Below, in pieces: positions 1-8,309 of a stretch of DNA of 64,000 bases. The stretch covers positions 1 through 64,000 of the forward strand of contig NZ_BBWJ01000018.1 in assembly GCF_001463745.1 (NCBI RefSeq), written 5' to 3'. A program made the translations under genes and the position numbers. Within the stretch, counting starts at the first letter, position 1; every line of letters begins with the position of its first letter. The notes beneath the pieces are model-generated. The model was not told the origin of the DNA. It ran no database searches and saw only the letters and a program-made list of their open reading frames with translations. This DNA is from Aureimonas sp. AU22 (GTDB lineage: Bacteria > Pseudomonadota > Alphaproteobacteria > Rhizobiales > Rhizobiaceae).

Positions 1-2
1 CG

Positions 3-1187
3 GCAGGCTGCAGCGCGGATGCGACCCGCCTGCAGGACGGCTTCTATACGGGAGCGATCCCGAAGGCTCCGATCCAGAATTCCCAGGTCGCCGCTGCCCC
101 GGCCGCGCCGACATACCAGGCGCAGCCGACGCAGACTTACGCAGCGGTGGAAACCCCGGCGGTGAGCCGTTCCTCGCTGCCGCCCCCGCCGGCGTCGTCC
201 TACGGCACCGCACCGATGGCGGCCTCGTCCTATCCCGCGCCGGCGCCCGTCCAGGCCGCCGCCCCGGTCGGTCAGGCGCAGGTCGCTCAGACCTCCATGT
301 CTCGCGCGATGCCTGCGGCCTCGTCGTCCGGTGCTCGCAGCGCCAGCGTGAAGGTCGAGCCGGGCGATTCGCTTCTCGGCATCGCCCGCCGCACCGGCGC
401 CAGTGTCGCGGACCTTCGTGCTGCGAACGGCCTCGACGGCGACAACATCCGGATCGGACAGACGCTTGTGGTTCCCGGCGGAGCCGCTCCCGCAGCTTCC
501 GGCACCCGCGTTGCCTCGCTCGGCGCTCCGCCGACGACGCTCCAGGCACAGGCCGCCGCGATCCCCGCTCCGCGCGCCGCGCCCGCCAACCGGCCTGTCG
601 CCGCTTCCGCCGCCCCGGCGGCTCCGCATGCCACCGCCACTGCGCCGGCTCCCAAGGCTTCGCAGCCGGCAGCCGTCGCCGCCGCGCCGGCAGCCCCGGC
701 CGCGCCGAAGGCCAGCGACACCGCGGTTGCGGCCGCTGCGCCCGTTCAGCCCACGACGGTCGCCAAGGAAGAGGCGAAGGAGGAGGCCTCTCTCGCTCCC
801 GCTTCCACCGGGATCGATCAGTTCCGCTGGCCGGTGCAGGGCCGCGTCGTGAAGAACTTCGGCGACAAGGTCGGCTCGCGCCGCAACGATGGCCTCAACA
901 TCTCCGTGCCCCGCGGCACCCCGATCAAGGCCGCCGAGAACGGCGTCGTGATCTACGCGGGCGAGGGGCTGAAGGAGTTCGGCAAGACCGTGCTCGTGAA
1001 GCACGACAATGGCCTCGTCACCGTCTACGGCCATGCCGACGACATTCTGGTGCAGCGCGGCTCCACCGTGAAGCGCGGCCAGGAGATCGCGAAGGCGGGC
1101 ATGACCGGCGACGCCGATGCGCCGATGGTGCACTTCGAGGTGCGCAAGGACTCCTCGCCGGTCAATCCGATGACCTACCTGCGCTGA
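3..1187 (+). CDS. LysM/M23-domain envelope lipoprotein, NlpD/DipM-like (5' end outside window)
   Basis: The frame is open from the left edge, so the start lies outside the window. The first visible residues, AGCSAD, look like the end of a lipobox whose Cys would be acylated. A Pro/Ala-rich linker follows, then one LysM repeat (bases about 348-476, SVKVEPGDSLLGIARRTGAS), a second Ala/Pro linker and a C-terminal LytM/M23 fold (about 825-1180). The metal site is degenerate: the usual H-x3-D is N-D-G-L-N, and the usual H-x-H is M-V-H. That is the pattern of NlpD, EnvC and DipM proteins, which activate periplasmic amidases during septum splitting rather than cutting peptidoglycan themselves. I therefore infer an amidase activator acting in the periplasm. 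A hairpin terminator follows the stop codon. The domain assignment is secure; the non-catalytic role is inference. Confidence 0.85.
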   Translation, partial: AGCSADATRLQDGFYTGAIPKAPIQNSQVAAAPAAPTYQAQPTQTYAAVETPAVSRSSLPPPPASSYGTAPMAASSYPAPAPVQAAAPVGQAQVAQTSMSRAMPAASSSGARSASVKVEPGDSLLGIARRTGASVADLRAANGLDGDNIRIGQTLVVPGGAAPAASGTRVASLGAPPTTLQAQAAAIPAPRAAPANRPVAASAAPAAPHATATAPAPKASQPAAVAAAPAAPAAPKASDTAVAAAAPVQPTTVAKEEAKEEASLAPASTGIDQFRWPVQGRVVKNFGDKVGSRRNDGLNISVPRGTPIKAAENGVVIYAGEGLKEFGKTVLVKHDNGLVTVYGHADDILVQRGSTVKRGQEIAKAGMTGDADAPMVHFEVRKDSSPVNPMTYLR

Positions 1188-1213
1188 TCGGCAGGAACGC
1201 GACCCCCATCCAA

Positions 1214-1245
1214 GGCTCCGGCGCCCAGCGCCGGGGCCTTCTTCG
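1214..1245 (+). terminator. Rho-independent terminator after the M23 gene
   Basis: GC-rich stem: GGC-T-CCGGCGC (1214-1224) pairs with GCGCCGG-G-GCC (1228-1238), then TTCTTCGTT. It lies between two convergent genes and may serve both. Confidence 0.7.
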
Positions 1246-1254
1246 TTCGATGCC

Positions 1255-2127
1255 TCAGATGTCCAGCCGCCGGCCGAGGCGTCCGGCGAGATCCTGGACG
1301 AACTGATAGGCGACGCGGCCCGAGCGGTTGCCCCGTGTCGTTGACCATTCCAGGGCCTCGGCCCGCAGCGTCTCCGCTTCCACCTCGATGCCGCCTTCGC
1401 GGACGTAGCCGGCGACCATCGCGAGGTAGTCGTCCTGCGAACACTTGTGGAAGCCGAGCCACAGCCCGAACCGGTCGGACAGCGACACCTTCTCCTCCAC
1501 CGCTTCGCCGGGATTGATCGCGGTCGACTGCTCGTTCTCCATCATCGTGCGCGGAAGGAGGTGGCGGCGGTTGGAGGTCGCATAGAAGAGAACGTTCGCG
1601 GGCCGCCCCTCGACGCCACCATCGAGCGCCGCCTTGAGCGACTTGTAGGCCGTGTCGTCGTGATCGAAGGACAGGTCGTCGCAGAACAGAAGGATCTGGA
1701 AAGGCTGGACCCGAAGCACCTGCATCAATGCGGGAAGATGGTCGATGTCCTCGCGATGGATCTCGATCAGCTTCAGCGGCTTGTCGTCAGCGCCGGCCTC
1801 GCGGTTTGACCATTCATGCGCCGCCTTCACGAGCGAGGACTTGCCCATTCCCCGCGCTCCCCAGAGGAGGGCGTTGTTCGCCGAGAGGCCCGCGGCGAAG
1901 CGGCGCGTGTTCTCCAAAAGGATTTCGCGCGAGCGGTCGATACCGCGAAGCAACTCGACGGGTACGCGGTTGACCTTCGGCACCGGCTGCAGGGTCGCCG
2001 GCGGCTGGAACACGAAGCAGTCCGCGCCGGTGAGGTCGGCGGCGGGCAGGGGAGCAGGCGCCAGGCGATCCAGCGCGTCGGCAATGCGGCGCAGGAGAGC
2101 GAGCTGGTTGTCTTCGATCGAGGTCAC
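1255..2127 (-). CDS. DUF815-family P-loop ATPase
   Basis: The protein has 290 residues. A helical N-terminus precedes a P-loop NTPase core with Walker A GARGMGKSS, Walker B ILLFCDDLSF and a sensor-like ATSN segment. This matches the DUF815 family of AAA-like ATPases, which are widespread in Alphaproteobacteria next to yajC/secDF and have no settled function. The gene is convergent with the M23 gene and divergent from yajC, about 145 bp away. No signal peptide or membrane segment is visible, so it should be cytoplasmic. Length and motifs look complete. Confidence 0.88.
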   Translation of the reverse strand: MTSIEDNQLALLRRIADALDRLAPAPLPAADLTGADCFVFQPPATLQPVPKVNRVPVELLRGIDRSREILLENTRRFAAGLSANNALLWGARGMGKSSLVKAAHEWSNREAGADDKPLKLIEIHREDIDHLPALMQVLRVQPFQILLFCDDLSFDHDDTAYKSLKAALDGGVEGRPANVLFYATSNRRHLLPRTMMENEQSTAINPGEAVEEKVSLSDRFGLWLGFHKCSQDDYLAMVAGYVREGGIEVEAETLRAEALEWSTTRGNRSGRVAYQFVQDLAGRLGRRLDI

Positions 2128-2186
2128 AGTCTCGCTATGTCCTTCTGATGACGGCGAAACACTCTCGCGTGCCCCGTCGGCTCATG

Positions 2187-2214
2187 TTGCAATCGTGCCG
2201 ACCGTTCGTATATT
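2187..2214 (+). promoter_or_regulatory. Candidate sigma-70-type promoter for yajC-secDF
   Basis: A TTGCAA -35 box (2187-2192) and a TATATT -10 box (2209-2214) are separated by 16 bp, about 58 bp before the yajC start. This is one of the better housekeeping promoter matches in the window. The assignment is by eye only. Confidence 0.5.
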
Positions 2215-2271
2215 GCGGCCGACTTGTGAAGGGCGCGATCGCCCGTTTCCGTCCTGCCCGAGGAGTAGTTG

Positions 2272-2613
2272 ATGTTCGTCACGCCGGCTTTCGCCCAGAC
2301 CGCCGCCGCAGCCGGGGGGCCGGAGAGCATTCTCATCAGCATCCTGCCCTTCATCGCGGTCTTCGCGATCATGTATTTCCTGATCATTCGCCCGCAGCGT
2401 ACGACTGCGAAGAAGCGCGATGAGATGCTGCGCAACATCCGCCGCGGCGACACGGTGGTGACGGGCGGCGGCATTATCGCGAAGGTGACCAAGGTGATGG
2501 ACAACGGCGAGCTCGAGGTCCAGATCTCGGAGCAGACCAAGATCCGGGTGCTGCAGTCGATGATTGCCGACGTGCGCACCAAGGGCGAGCCGGTCGCCGC
2601 CAACACGAAATAA
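2272..2613 (+). CDS. yajC: Preprotein translocase subunit YajC
   Basis: The protein has 113 residues. YajC is the small accessory subunit of the SecDF-YajC complex, which aids SecYEG-mediated export. There is one N-terminal membrane helix (ILISILPFIAVFAIMYFLII) followed directly by the family signature RPQRTTAKKRDEML and a small basic/beta C-terminal domain. I chose the ATG at 2272, not the adjacent TTG at 2269, because AGGAG (2261-2265) sits at normal spacing from it. secDF follows after 122 bp that contain two hairpins. Confidence 0.96.
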   Translation: MFVTPAFAQTAAAAGGPESILISILPFIAVFAIMYFLIIRPQRTTAKKRDEMLRNIRRGDTVVTGGGIIAKVTKVMDNGELEVQISEQTKIRVLQSMIADVRTKGEPVAANTK

Positions 2614-2657
2614 CCTCTTTCGAGGTTGCATTCCGAAGGCCGGGTTTCCCTGGCCTT
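2612..2657 (+). other. Two tandem hairpins between yajC and secDF
   Basis: Hairpin 1: AACCTC/GAGGTT around a TTTC loop (2612-2627), starting inside the yajC stop codon. Hairpin 2: AAGGCC-GGG / CCC-T-GGCCTT around TTT (2636-2657). Neither is followed by a T-run, so a simple intrinsic terminator is unlikely. mRNA processing or 3'-end protection that sets the YajC to SecDF ratio is possible. Confidence 0.45.
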
Positions 2658-2735
2658 CCCATCGTCGATCCGCCCGAGGGCGGCAACGGGCGGGGGCGGA
2701 AGCCACTCGCCCCCTCGCCATGATTCGAGGACGTC

Positions 2736-5324
2736 ATGCTTCACTTCTCCCGCTGGAAAACCGTCCTCATCTGGCTCGCGGTCGTCGCCGGCGTGCTGTT
2801 CGCCATGCCGAACCTGCTGACGCAGGGCCAGCGGGACGCGCTGCCGGGCTTCATGCCGGATCGGCCGATGACGCTCGGCCTCGACCTGCAGGGTGGATCG
2901 TACGTTCTCCTCGAAGTGGACCGCGCGTCCCTCGTCAACGATCGGCTCCAGAGCCTTCGCGACGACGTGCAGCTGTCCCTGCGCAACGGCAACGTCGGTT
3001 TCGCCAACCTCGCCGAGCGCAACAACGGCATCGAGTTCACCCTGCGTGATCCCGCGGGCGGTGCCGCCGCGCGGACCGCGCTGCAGAACCTGACGTCGCC
3101 GATCTCCACCAGCCTCCTGGCGGGCGGTTCCGTCACCGAGACCGAGCTGGCCGAGACGGAGCCCGGCTCGTTCCGCCTGACGCTGACGGACGCCGGCATC
3201 AATTACCGCCTCTCGACCGCCGTGGCGCAGTCGATCGAGGTCGTCCGCCGTCGCGTCGACGAGTTGGGCACCACGGAACCGGTGATCCAGCGCCAGGGCA
3301 TCGACCGCATCATGGTCCAGGTGCCGGGCCTGCAGGATCCCGCTCGCCTCAAGGCGCTCCTCAACCAGACCGCGCGGCTCACCTTCCGCCTCGTCGACGT
3401 GAACAATTCGCCCGAAGCCGTGAAGGCGGGGCAGCAGCCGGTTCCGGCGGGTTCCGAGCTTCTCGAGACCAACGACACGCCGCCGCTGCCCGTCCTCGTG
3501 CAGCGCCAGGTGATGATCTCGGGCGAGAACCTGACCGACGCGCAGCCCGGCTTCGACCAGCAGAACAACCAGCCGGTCGTGAACATCCGGTTCGATTCGC
3601 GCGGCGCGCAGCGCTTCGGCGAAGTGACGCAGCAGAACGTCGGTCGGCCCTTCGCGATCGTTCTGGACGACAAGGTACTCTCGGCACCCAATATCCGCGA
3701 GCCGATCCTCGGCGGCCAGGCGCAGATCTCGGGCAATTTCACCGTTCAGTCGGCCAACGACCTTTCGGTGCTGCTGCGGGCGGGCGCGCTTCCGGCGACG
3801 CTCGACATCATCGAGGAGCGCACGGTCGGACCGGGCCTTGGTGCGGATTCGATCGCGGCCGGACAGAACGCCGGCATCATCGGCGGCGTCTTCGTCATCG
3901 CCTTCATGTTCATCGCCTACGGCTTCCTCGGCATCATCGCGAACATCGCGCTGCTCGTGAACGTCGTCCTTCTCGTGGCGCTTCTGTCGGTCCTCGGCTC
4001 GACGCTGACGCTGCCCGGCATCGCTGGCATCGTGCTCACCATGGGCATGGCCGTCGATTCGAACGTTCTGATCTACGAGCGCATCCTCGAAGAGCGACGG
4101 AACGGGCGCTCGGTGGTCCAGTCGATCGACGCCGGTTTCCACAAGGCGCTCGGCACGATCATGGATGCCAACGTCACAACGCTGATCGCGGCGGTAATCC
4201 TGTTCTTCCTCGGCTCGGGGCCGGTGCGCGGTTTCGCCGTGACGCTGGCGCTCGGCATCTTCACGACCATCTTCACCGCGCTTACCCTGACGCGCTGGAT
4301 GGTGGCCTTCTGGGTGAAGAAGCGTCGTCCGAAGGAAGTGCCGAAGGGCTGGTTCAACTTCGTGCCGCACGGCACGTCGTTCCGCTTCATGGCGATCCGC
4401 AAATGGGCCTTCGCGATCACCATCGGCCTGTCGGTCGCCTCGATCGGCAGCCTCTTCGTCGGCGGCTTGAACTTCGGCATCGACTTCACCGGCGGCACGG
4501 TGCTGGAGGTGAAGTCCAAGGCGCCGGAAGCCGACGTCGGAAAGATTCGCGAGGACCTCTCGCCTATCATCGAGGGCGATATCCAGGTCCAGGAGTTCGG
4601 CTCGTCGCAGGACGTGCTGATCCGCTATGCGGTTCAGGAGCAGGACCTTCAGACGCCGCAGGCGAGCGTCAATGCGGTGCGCGCGGCCTTGCAGAACGAC
4701 TACGATTTCGAGCGCGTGGAGGTCGTCGGCCCGACGGTTTCCGGCGAGCTCGCATGGGCGGCGGTGATCGGCGTCGCCGCATCGCTGCTCGCCATCGCGG
4801 CATACGTCTGGATACGGTTCGAGTGGCAGTTCGCCATCGGCGCCTTGCTTGCCACGGCGCACGACGTGGCGATGACGATCGGCTTCCTCGTCGTCTCGCA
4901 ACTCGAGTTCAACCTGACCTCGATCGCGGCGCTGCTCACGATCGTCGGCTACTCGCTGAACGACACCGTCGTCGTGTTCGACCGGATCCGCGAGAACCTT
5001 CGTAAATACAAGAAGATGCCGATTTCGGAGATCATCGACCGCTCGCTCAATGAGACGCTGTCGCGCACGATGCTGACGGCGGTGACGCTGGTACTGGCGC
5101 TGGTGGCGCTCTATGGGTTCGGCGGCGACGTGATCCGCGTCTTCGTGGCGCCGATGCTGGCCGGCGTTCTGGTCGGCGTCTACTCGTCGATCTTCATCGC
5201 GGCGCCCGTCCTGATCTACTTCAAGCTTCGGCCGGAGACGATCCGCGGCGGCGACCCGAAGGATATCGCCGAAGCCGACAAGAAGGCCCGCGTCGGCACG
5301 ACGCCGCGCGCCGGGCAGGCCTGA
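2736..5324 (+). CDS. secDF: Protein translocase subunit SecDF (SecD-SecF single-chain fusion)
   Basis: The protein has 862 residues. SecDF is the proton-driven membrane component that pulls translocating proteins into the periplasm. The SecD half (about 1-510) starts with one membrane helix and the LGLDLQGGSYVLLEV motif, followed by the periplasmic domain and a five-helix bundle. The SecF half (about 555-850) begins with GGLNFGIDFTGGTVLEV and has GYSLNDTVVVFDRIRENL. Separate secD and secF genes are the rule in Enterobacteria; a fused chain is common in Rhizobiales. The next gene starts one base after the stop codon, so co-expression with the two complex I assembly factor homologues is very likely. 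Confidence 0.97.
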   Translation: MLHFSRWKTVLIWLAVVAGVLFAMPNLLTQGQRDALPGFMPDRPMTLGLDLQGGSYVLLEVDRASLVNDRLQSLRDDVQLSLRNGNVGFANLAERNNGIEFTLRDPAGGAAARTALQNLTSPISTSLLAGGSVTETELAETEPGSFRLTLTDAGINYRLSTAVAQSIEVVRRRVDELGTTEPVIQRQGIDRIMVQVPGLQDPARLKALLNQTARLTFRLVDVNNSPEAVKAGQQPVPAGSELLETNDTPPLPVLVQRQVMISGENLTDAQPGFDQQNNQPVVNIRFDSRGAQRFGEVTQQNVGRPFAIVLDDKVLSAPNIREPILGGQAQISGNFTVQSANDLSVLLRAGALPATLDIIEERTVGPGLGADSIAAGQNAGIIGGVFVIAFMFIAYGFLGIIANIALLVNVVLLVALLSVLGSTLTLPGIAGIVLTMGMAVDSNVLIYERILEERRNGRSVVQSIDAGFHKALGTIMDANVTTLIAAVILFFLGSGPVRGFAVTLALGIFTTIFTALTLTRWMVAFWVKKRRPKEVPKGWFNFVPHGTSFRFMAIRKWAFAITIGLSVASIGSLFVGGLNFGIDFTGGTVLEVKSKAPEADVGKIREDLSPIIEGDIQVQEFGSSQDVLIRYAVQEQDLQTPQASVNAVRAALQNDYDFERVEVVGPTVSGELAWAAVIGVAASLLAIAAYVWIRFEWQFAIGALLATAHDVAMTIGFLVVSQLEFNLTSIAALLTIVGYSLNDTVVVFDRIRENLRKYKKMPISEIIDRSLNETLSRTMLTAVTLVLALVALYGFGGDVIRVFVAPMLAGVLVGVYSSIFIAAPVLIYFKLRPETIRGGDPKDIAEADKKARVGTTPRAGQA

Positions 5325-5325
5325 G

Positions 5326-5709
5326 GTGGAAGGCGAAGTCCGCGACGCGCATTACCCGCGCCGCGCGCCCATCGATGCCTACGGAAACGGTGGATTCCGG
5401 TTCGCCGAAATGTCCCACCGCGGGTCGATCCTTTGCCTGCCGTCCGGCATCTACGGCTGGTCGGCGACGGCCGAGCAGCCCTTCAGCGGCGATCGGCTGA
5501 TGAAGGTTCTGGAGGAAGCGGACGACATCCGTTTCCTCCTCTTCGGCACCGGTAAGGATATTCGCCGGCCCCCGGCCGCACTGCTGGCGCGCCTGCGGGA
5601 GCGTCAGATCTCGTGTGATCCGATGTCGACCGGCGCCGCCGTGCGCACCTACAACATCATGCTGCAGGAGGGCCGCCCGGTCGCGGCCGCGCTCGTGGCG
5701 GTGGAATGA
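5326..5709 (+). CDS. Mth938/DUF498 family protein, NDUFAF3 homologue
   Basis: The protein has 127 residues with a GTG start one base after secDF. The sequence matches the Mth938 (DUF498) fold: YGNGGFRF, then the LPSGIYGW segment, LLFGTGKD, and a C-terminal MSTGAAVRTYNIMLQEGRPV. The human member of this family is NDUFAF3, an assembly factor of respiratory complex I. The stop codon overlaps the next start as ATGA (5706-5709), and the next gene encodes an NDUFAF6-type protein, so the two products probably act together at the membrane. The function in bacteria is inferred from the mitochondrial orthologue; the family assignment is firm. Confidence 0.88.
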   Translation: MEGEVRDAHYPRRAPIDAYGNGGFRFAEMSHRGSILCLPSGIYGWSATAEQPFSGDRLMKVLEEADDIRFLLFGTGKDIRRPPAALLARLRERQISCDPMSTGAAVRTYNIMLQEGRPVAAALVAVE

Positions 5710-6536
5710 CGGACAGCCCGGCATATGCCGACGCCTATGCCGAGTGCGCCCGCATCGTGCAGGCGGGCGATCCCGATCGCGCCGTTTCGGTCGGCTTCGC
5801 ACCGGAGGACCGGCGCAACGGCCTCTGGGCGCTCTATGCGTTCGCGTCCGAGACTGCGGCGATTCGCGATCACGTGACCCAACCGTTGCCGGGGGAGATC
5901 CGGCTGCAATGGTGGCGCGACCGCCTCGAAGCCGCGGATACGGACGTCGAAGCAGCGGGGCAGGGGGCGCCCGTTGCGACGGCCCTGATCGATACCGTGC
6001 GCTGCTACGCGCTGCCGGTCGATGCCTTCGACCGCTACCTCGCCGCACGGATCTTCGACCTCTACTCCGACCCGATGGGCGACCGTCCGGAATTCGAAGC
6101 CTATGCCGGCGAGACCCAGTCGACCGTCGTCATGTTGGCGGCGATGATCCTGGACCGAAACGAGGCGCCGAAGGCCGCCGACGCCGCGGGACACGCGGGC
6201 GTCGCCGCCTGTGCGGCGTCCGTGGTCCGGGATGCGGCGCGGCACCGCGCGCGTCATCAGGTGTTCGTTCCAGCGGATCTCCTGACCGCCACTGGTATCG
6301 ACGCATCCGGATGGCTGGTCGGGGGTGCCCCCACCGAACCCGTGCGACAGGGCCTGATCGCCTACGCGCGCGAGCATCTCCAGAAGGCCGAAGCCGCGGT
6401 CGGAAAGCTACCGGCCGCCATCCGTCCGGCCTTGCTCCCCGCGCTGTTTGCCGCCCGTTCGATCGATCGCGAAAACGCATCCGCGTCGGAACCGATCCGT
6501 CGTCTCTGGTTCTATTGGCGAACGATGCGCCGATAG
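5706..6536 (+). CDS. Squalene/phytoene synthase-fold protein, NDUFAF6-like
   Basis: The protein has 276 residues, all-alpha, of the squalene/phytoene synthase superfamily (YAFASETAAIRDHV, EIRLQWWRDRL, VVRDAARHRARHQVFVPADL). The two Asp-rich motifs that bind the diphosphate-Mg in true synthases are not intact. The first reads ASETAAIRD instead of a DxxxD-type motif, and the second keeps only one Asp. This is typical of the NDUFAF6 branch, which helps assemble complex I and is not thought to make isoprenoids. It is translationally coupled to the NDUFAF3-like gene by a 4-base overlap. A catalytic isoprenoid synthase is the less likely alternative. Confidence 0.82.
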   Translation: MTDSPAYADAYAECARIVQAGDPDRAVSVGFAPEDRRNGLWALYAFASETAAIRDHVTQPLPGEIRLQWWRDRLEAADTDVEAAGQGAPVATALIDTVRCYALPVDAFDRYLAARIFDLYSDPMGDRPEFEAYAGETQSTVVMLAAMILDRNEAPKAADAAGHAGVAACAASVVRDAARHRARHQVFVPADLLTATGIDASGWLVGGAPTEPVRQGLIAYAREHLQKAEAAVGKLPAAIRPALLPALFAARSIDRENASASEPIRRLWFYWRTMRR

Positions 6537-6551
6537 GCGCGACGCCACGGA

Positions 6552-8297
6552 GTGCCCGACTTGAAGCTCGACCTATCCCGCGTTGTCCGCCTCCTGCGTT
6601 CGCTCGCGGTGCGGGCAGGGCAGGCTACCTTCCGCTTTCCTGCGGCGGCGGTAGCGATCTGCGCGATCGCTGCGATCGCGAACTGGGCCGTCGCGGAGGA
6701 CCTCGATACGGGCGATCCTCTGGCGCGTGCGCTTCTGGCGCTGACGGCCGGTGCGGCGGCCTCGGTCGCCGCGACGCTTTTCGCGGAAAGCCGAGGGGCC
6801 GGGCTGGGTCGCGCGCGACTGGCCGGATTTGCAGGGCTGGCGGTGGTGGGCGCCGCCGTCGGCTTCGCGCATCCGTTCCTACTCCATGGCCCCGCGCTGA
6901 CGATCGCCATCGTGACGGCGCTCCCCCTGTCGCCGTTTCTCGGGCGCGGTTCCTCTCGCACCTTCTGGTACTTCACGCTCTGGACCGCCCTCGGCGTCAC
7001 GCTCGGCTGGTTCTCCGTGCTGATCTTCCTGCTCGGGTTCACCGCCATCTTCGAAATGGTGCGGACGCTCTTCGGGATCGGCCTCGGCAGTTCGGCCTAC
7101 ACCCATCTCTTCACGACGGGCCTGACCCTTGTCGGCCCGCTCTTCGCGCTGGGCCGCATTCCCCATCCCGGCGAAGCCGAGGCGCATGACGGCGCCAGCG
7201 AGAGGCTGGCGCGCGCGGTTCGCCCCCTCTTCGAATGGGTCACGGCGCCGTTGGTGCTGATTGCAGGCGTCATCATCCACGTCTACGGCGCGAAGATCGT
7301 GGCTACCGGGGAGGTGCCGACGAACGAGATCGGCTGGATCGTCCTCCTCTATTCCGCCTTCGTACTGTCGCTTCGCGTCGGGCTCGAACCCTATCTCGCC
7401 GACCTGCCGCAGCCCGCCCGCTTCTTCTCGCGCTTCTGGGCCGCGATGCTGGTCGTCCCGCTCGCTCTTTTCGCCTATGCGCTCACGCTCCGCATCGCCG
7501 GGGAAGGGTGGACGATCGAGCGCTACTTCACGGTCGCATACGGTGTGGCCGCCGGCCTTGCCGTACTGCTTCAGGCGATTCCGCGGACGCGTTCGGACAT
7601 CCGGCTCGTCGTCGCCGTGCCACCGGTTCTGCTGGTGCTCTCGACGGTTAGCCCTTGGGGCGTCGCCGACACTGTAGGGCGAAGCCAGGCGGCCCTGATC
7701 GACGAACGGTATGGCGAGGTTCTACGGCGTGGTCCGGACGCGACGCGCAGTCTCGACGGGACGGCGCGATACAGTCTCGTCTCGCGTCTCGATGTCCTCG
7801 ATCAGGTGGACGAGGTCGATCGCCTCGCGCCGGTGCTCCATGCGATCGGAACAGGCGCGCCGGAGAGCCGGGTGGCCGCGCTGCGCACCGTTCTCGGTGA
7901 GGGCGCGACGCTGGAAGCGCAGGCGCTTCAGGATCGGGACGCAAGCTTTGCCGTGGATCAGCCTTGGGAAATCGGAGGCTTCGATCGCATCCTTCCGGCC
8001 ACCGACGCGTCCGCCTGGGCGGATGCCGCGACCGCGCCCGTTCGGCTGGAGGACGGCCGGATGGTGGTCAGCTACCGCGGTCGAACGGATCGGTTCGAGC
8101 TCGCACCCTCGCTCTCTCCCCCGAATGCGGATGGGTCCGCCGGCATTCTGCCGATGCTTTCGCTCGATCTGCGGTCGCCGGAAGGCCGGAACGTTCGGCT
8201 GCGTCTGTCGCATGTGCGCTGGAATGCGCAGGGCGCACCGGTCTTTCTGCAGGGGTGGCTGGCCTTGCGTCACGGCGAATGGGCAAGCCAGCCCTGA
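6552..8297 (+). CDS. DUF4153-family multi-spanning membrane protein
   Basis: The protein has 581 residues with a GTG start 15 bp after the previous gene. The N-terminal two thirds hold about ten to twelve hydrophobic helices (for example AAVAICAIAAIANWAVA, WIVLLYSAFVLSLRVGL). The last roughly 200 residues are soluble and begin near TVGRSQAALIDERYGEVL. The pattern corresponds to DUF4153 proteins, whose function is unknown. It is the last gene of the yajC-secDF-NDUFAF3-NDUFAF6 transcription unit and converges with trmFO 12 bp later. No catalytic motif was recognised. Confidence 0.72.
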   Translation: MPDLKLDLSRVVRLLRSLAVRAGQATFRFPAAAVAICAIAAIANWAVAEDLDTGDPLARALLALTAGAAASVAATLFAESRGAGLGRARLAGFAGLAVVGAAVGFAHPFLLHGPALTIAIVTALPLSPFLGRGSSRTFWYFTLWTALGVTLGWFSVLIFLLGFTAIFEMVRTLFGIGLGSSAYTHLFTTGLTLVGPLFALGRIPHPGEAEAHDGASERLARAVRPLFEWVTAPLVLIAGVIIHVYGAKIVATGEVPTNEIGWIVLLYSAFVLSLRVGLEPYLADLPQPARFFSRFWAAMLVVPLALFAYALTLRIAGEGWTIERYFTVAYGVAAGLAVLLQAIPRTRSDIRLVVAVPPVLLVLSTVSPWGVADTVGRSQAALIDERYGEVLRRGPDATRSLDGTARYSLVSRLDVLDQVDEVDRLAPVLHAIGTGAPESRVAALRTVLGEGATLEAQALQDRDASFAVDQPWEIGGFDRILPATDASAWADAATAPVRLEDGRMVVSYRGRTDRFELAPSLSPPNADGSAGILPMLSLDLRSPEGRNVRLRLSHVRWNAQGAPVFLQGWLALRHGEWASQP

Positions 8298-8309
8298 TCG
8301 GTTCGCGAG

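Noticed and set aside
2124-4901. Very long open frame on the minus strand (over 900 codons) across yajC/secDF
   Set aside because: It lies antisense to secDF, whose motifs are unmistakable, and its sequence is low-complexity Arg/Asp/His-rich, typical of a GC-rich shadow frame.
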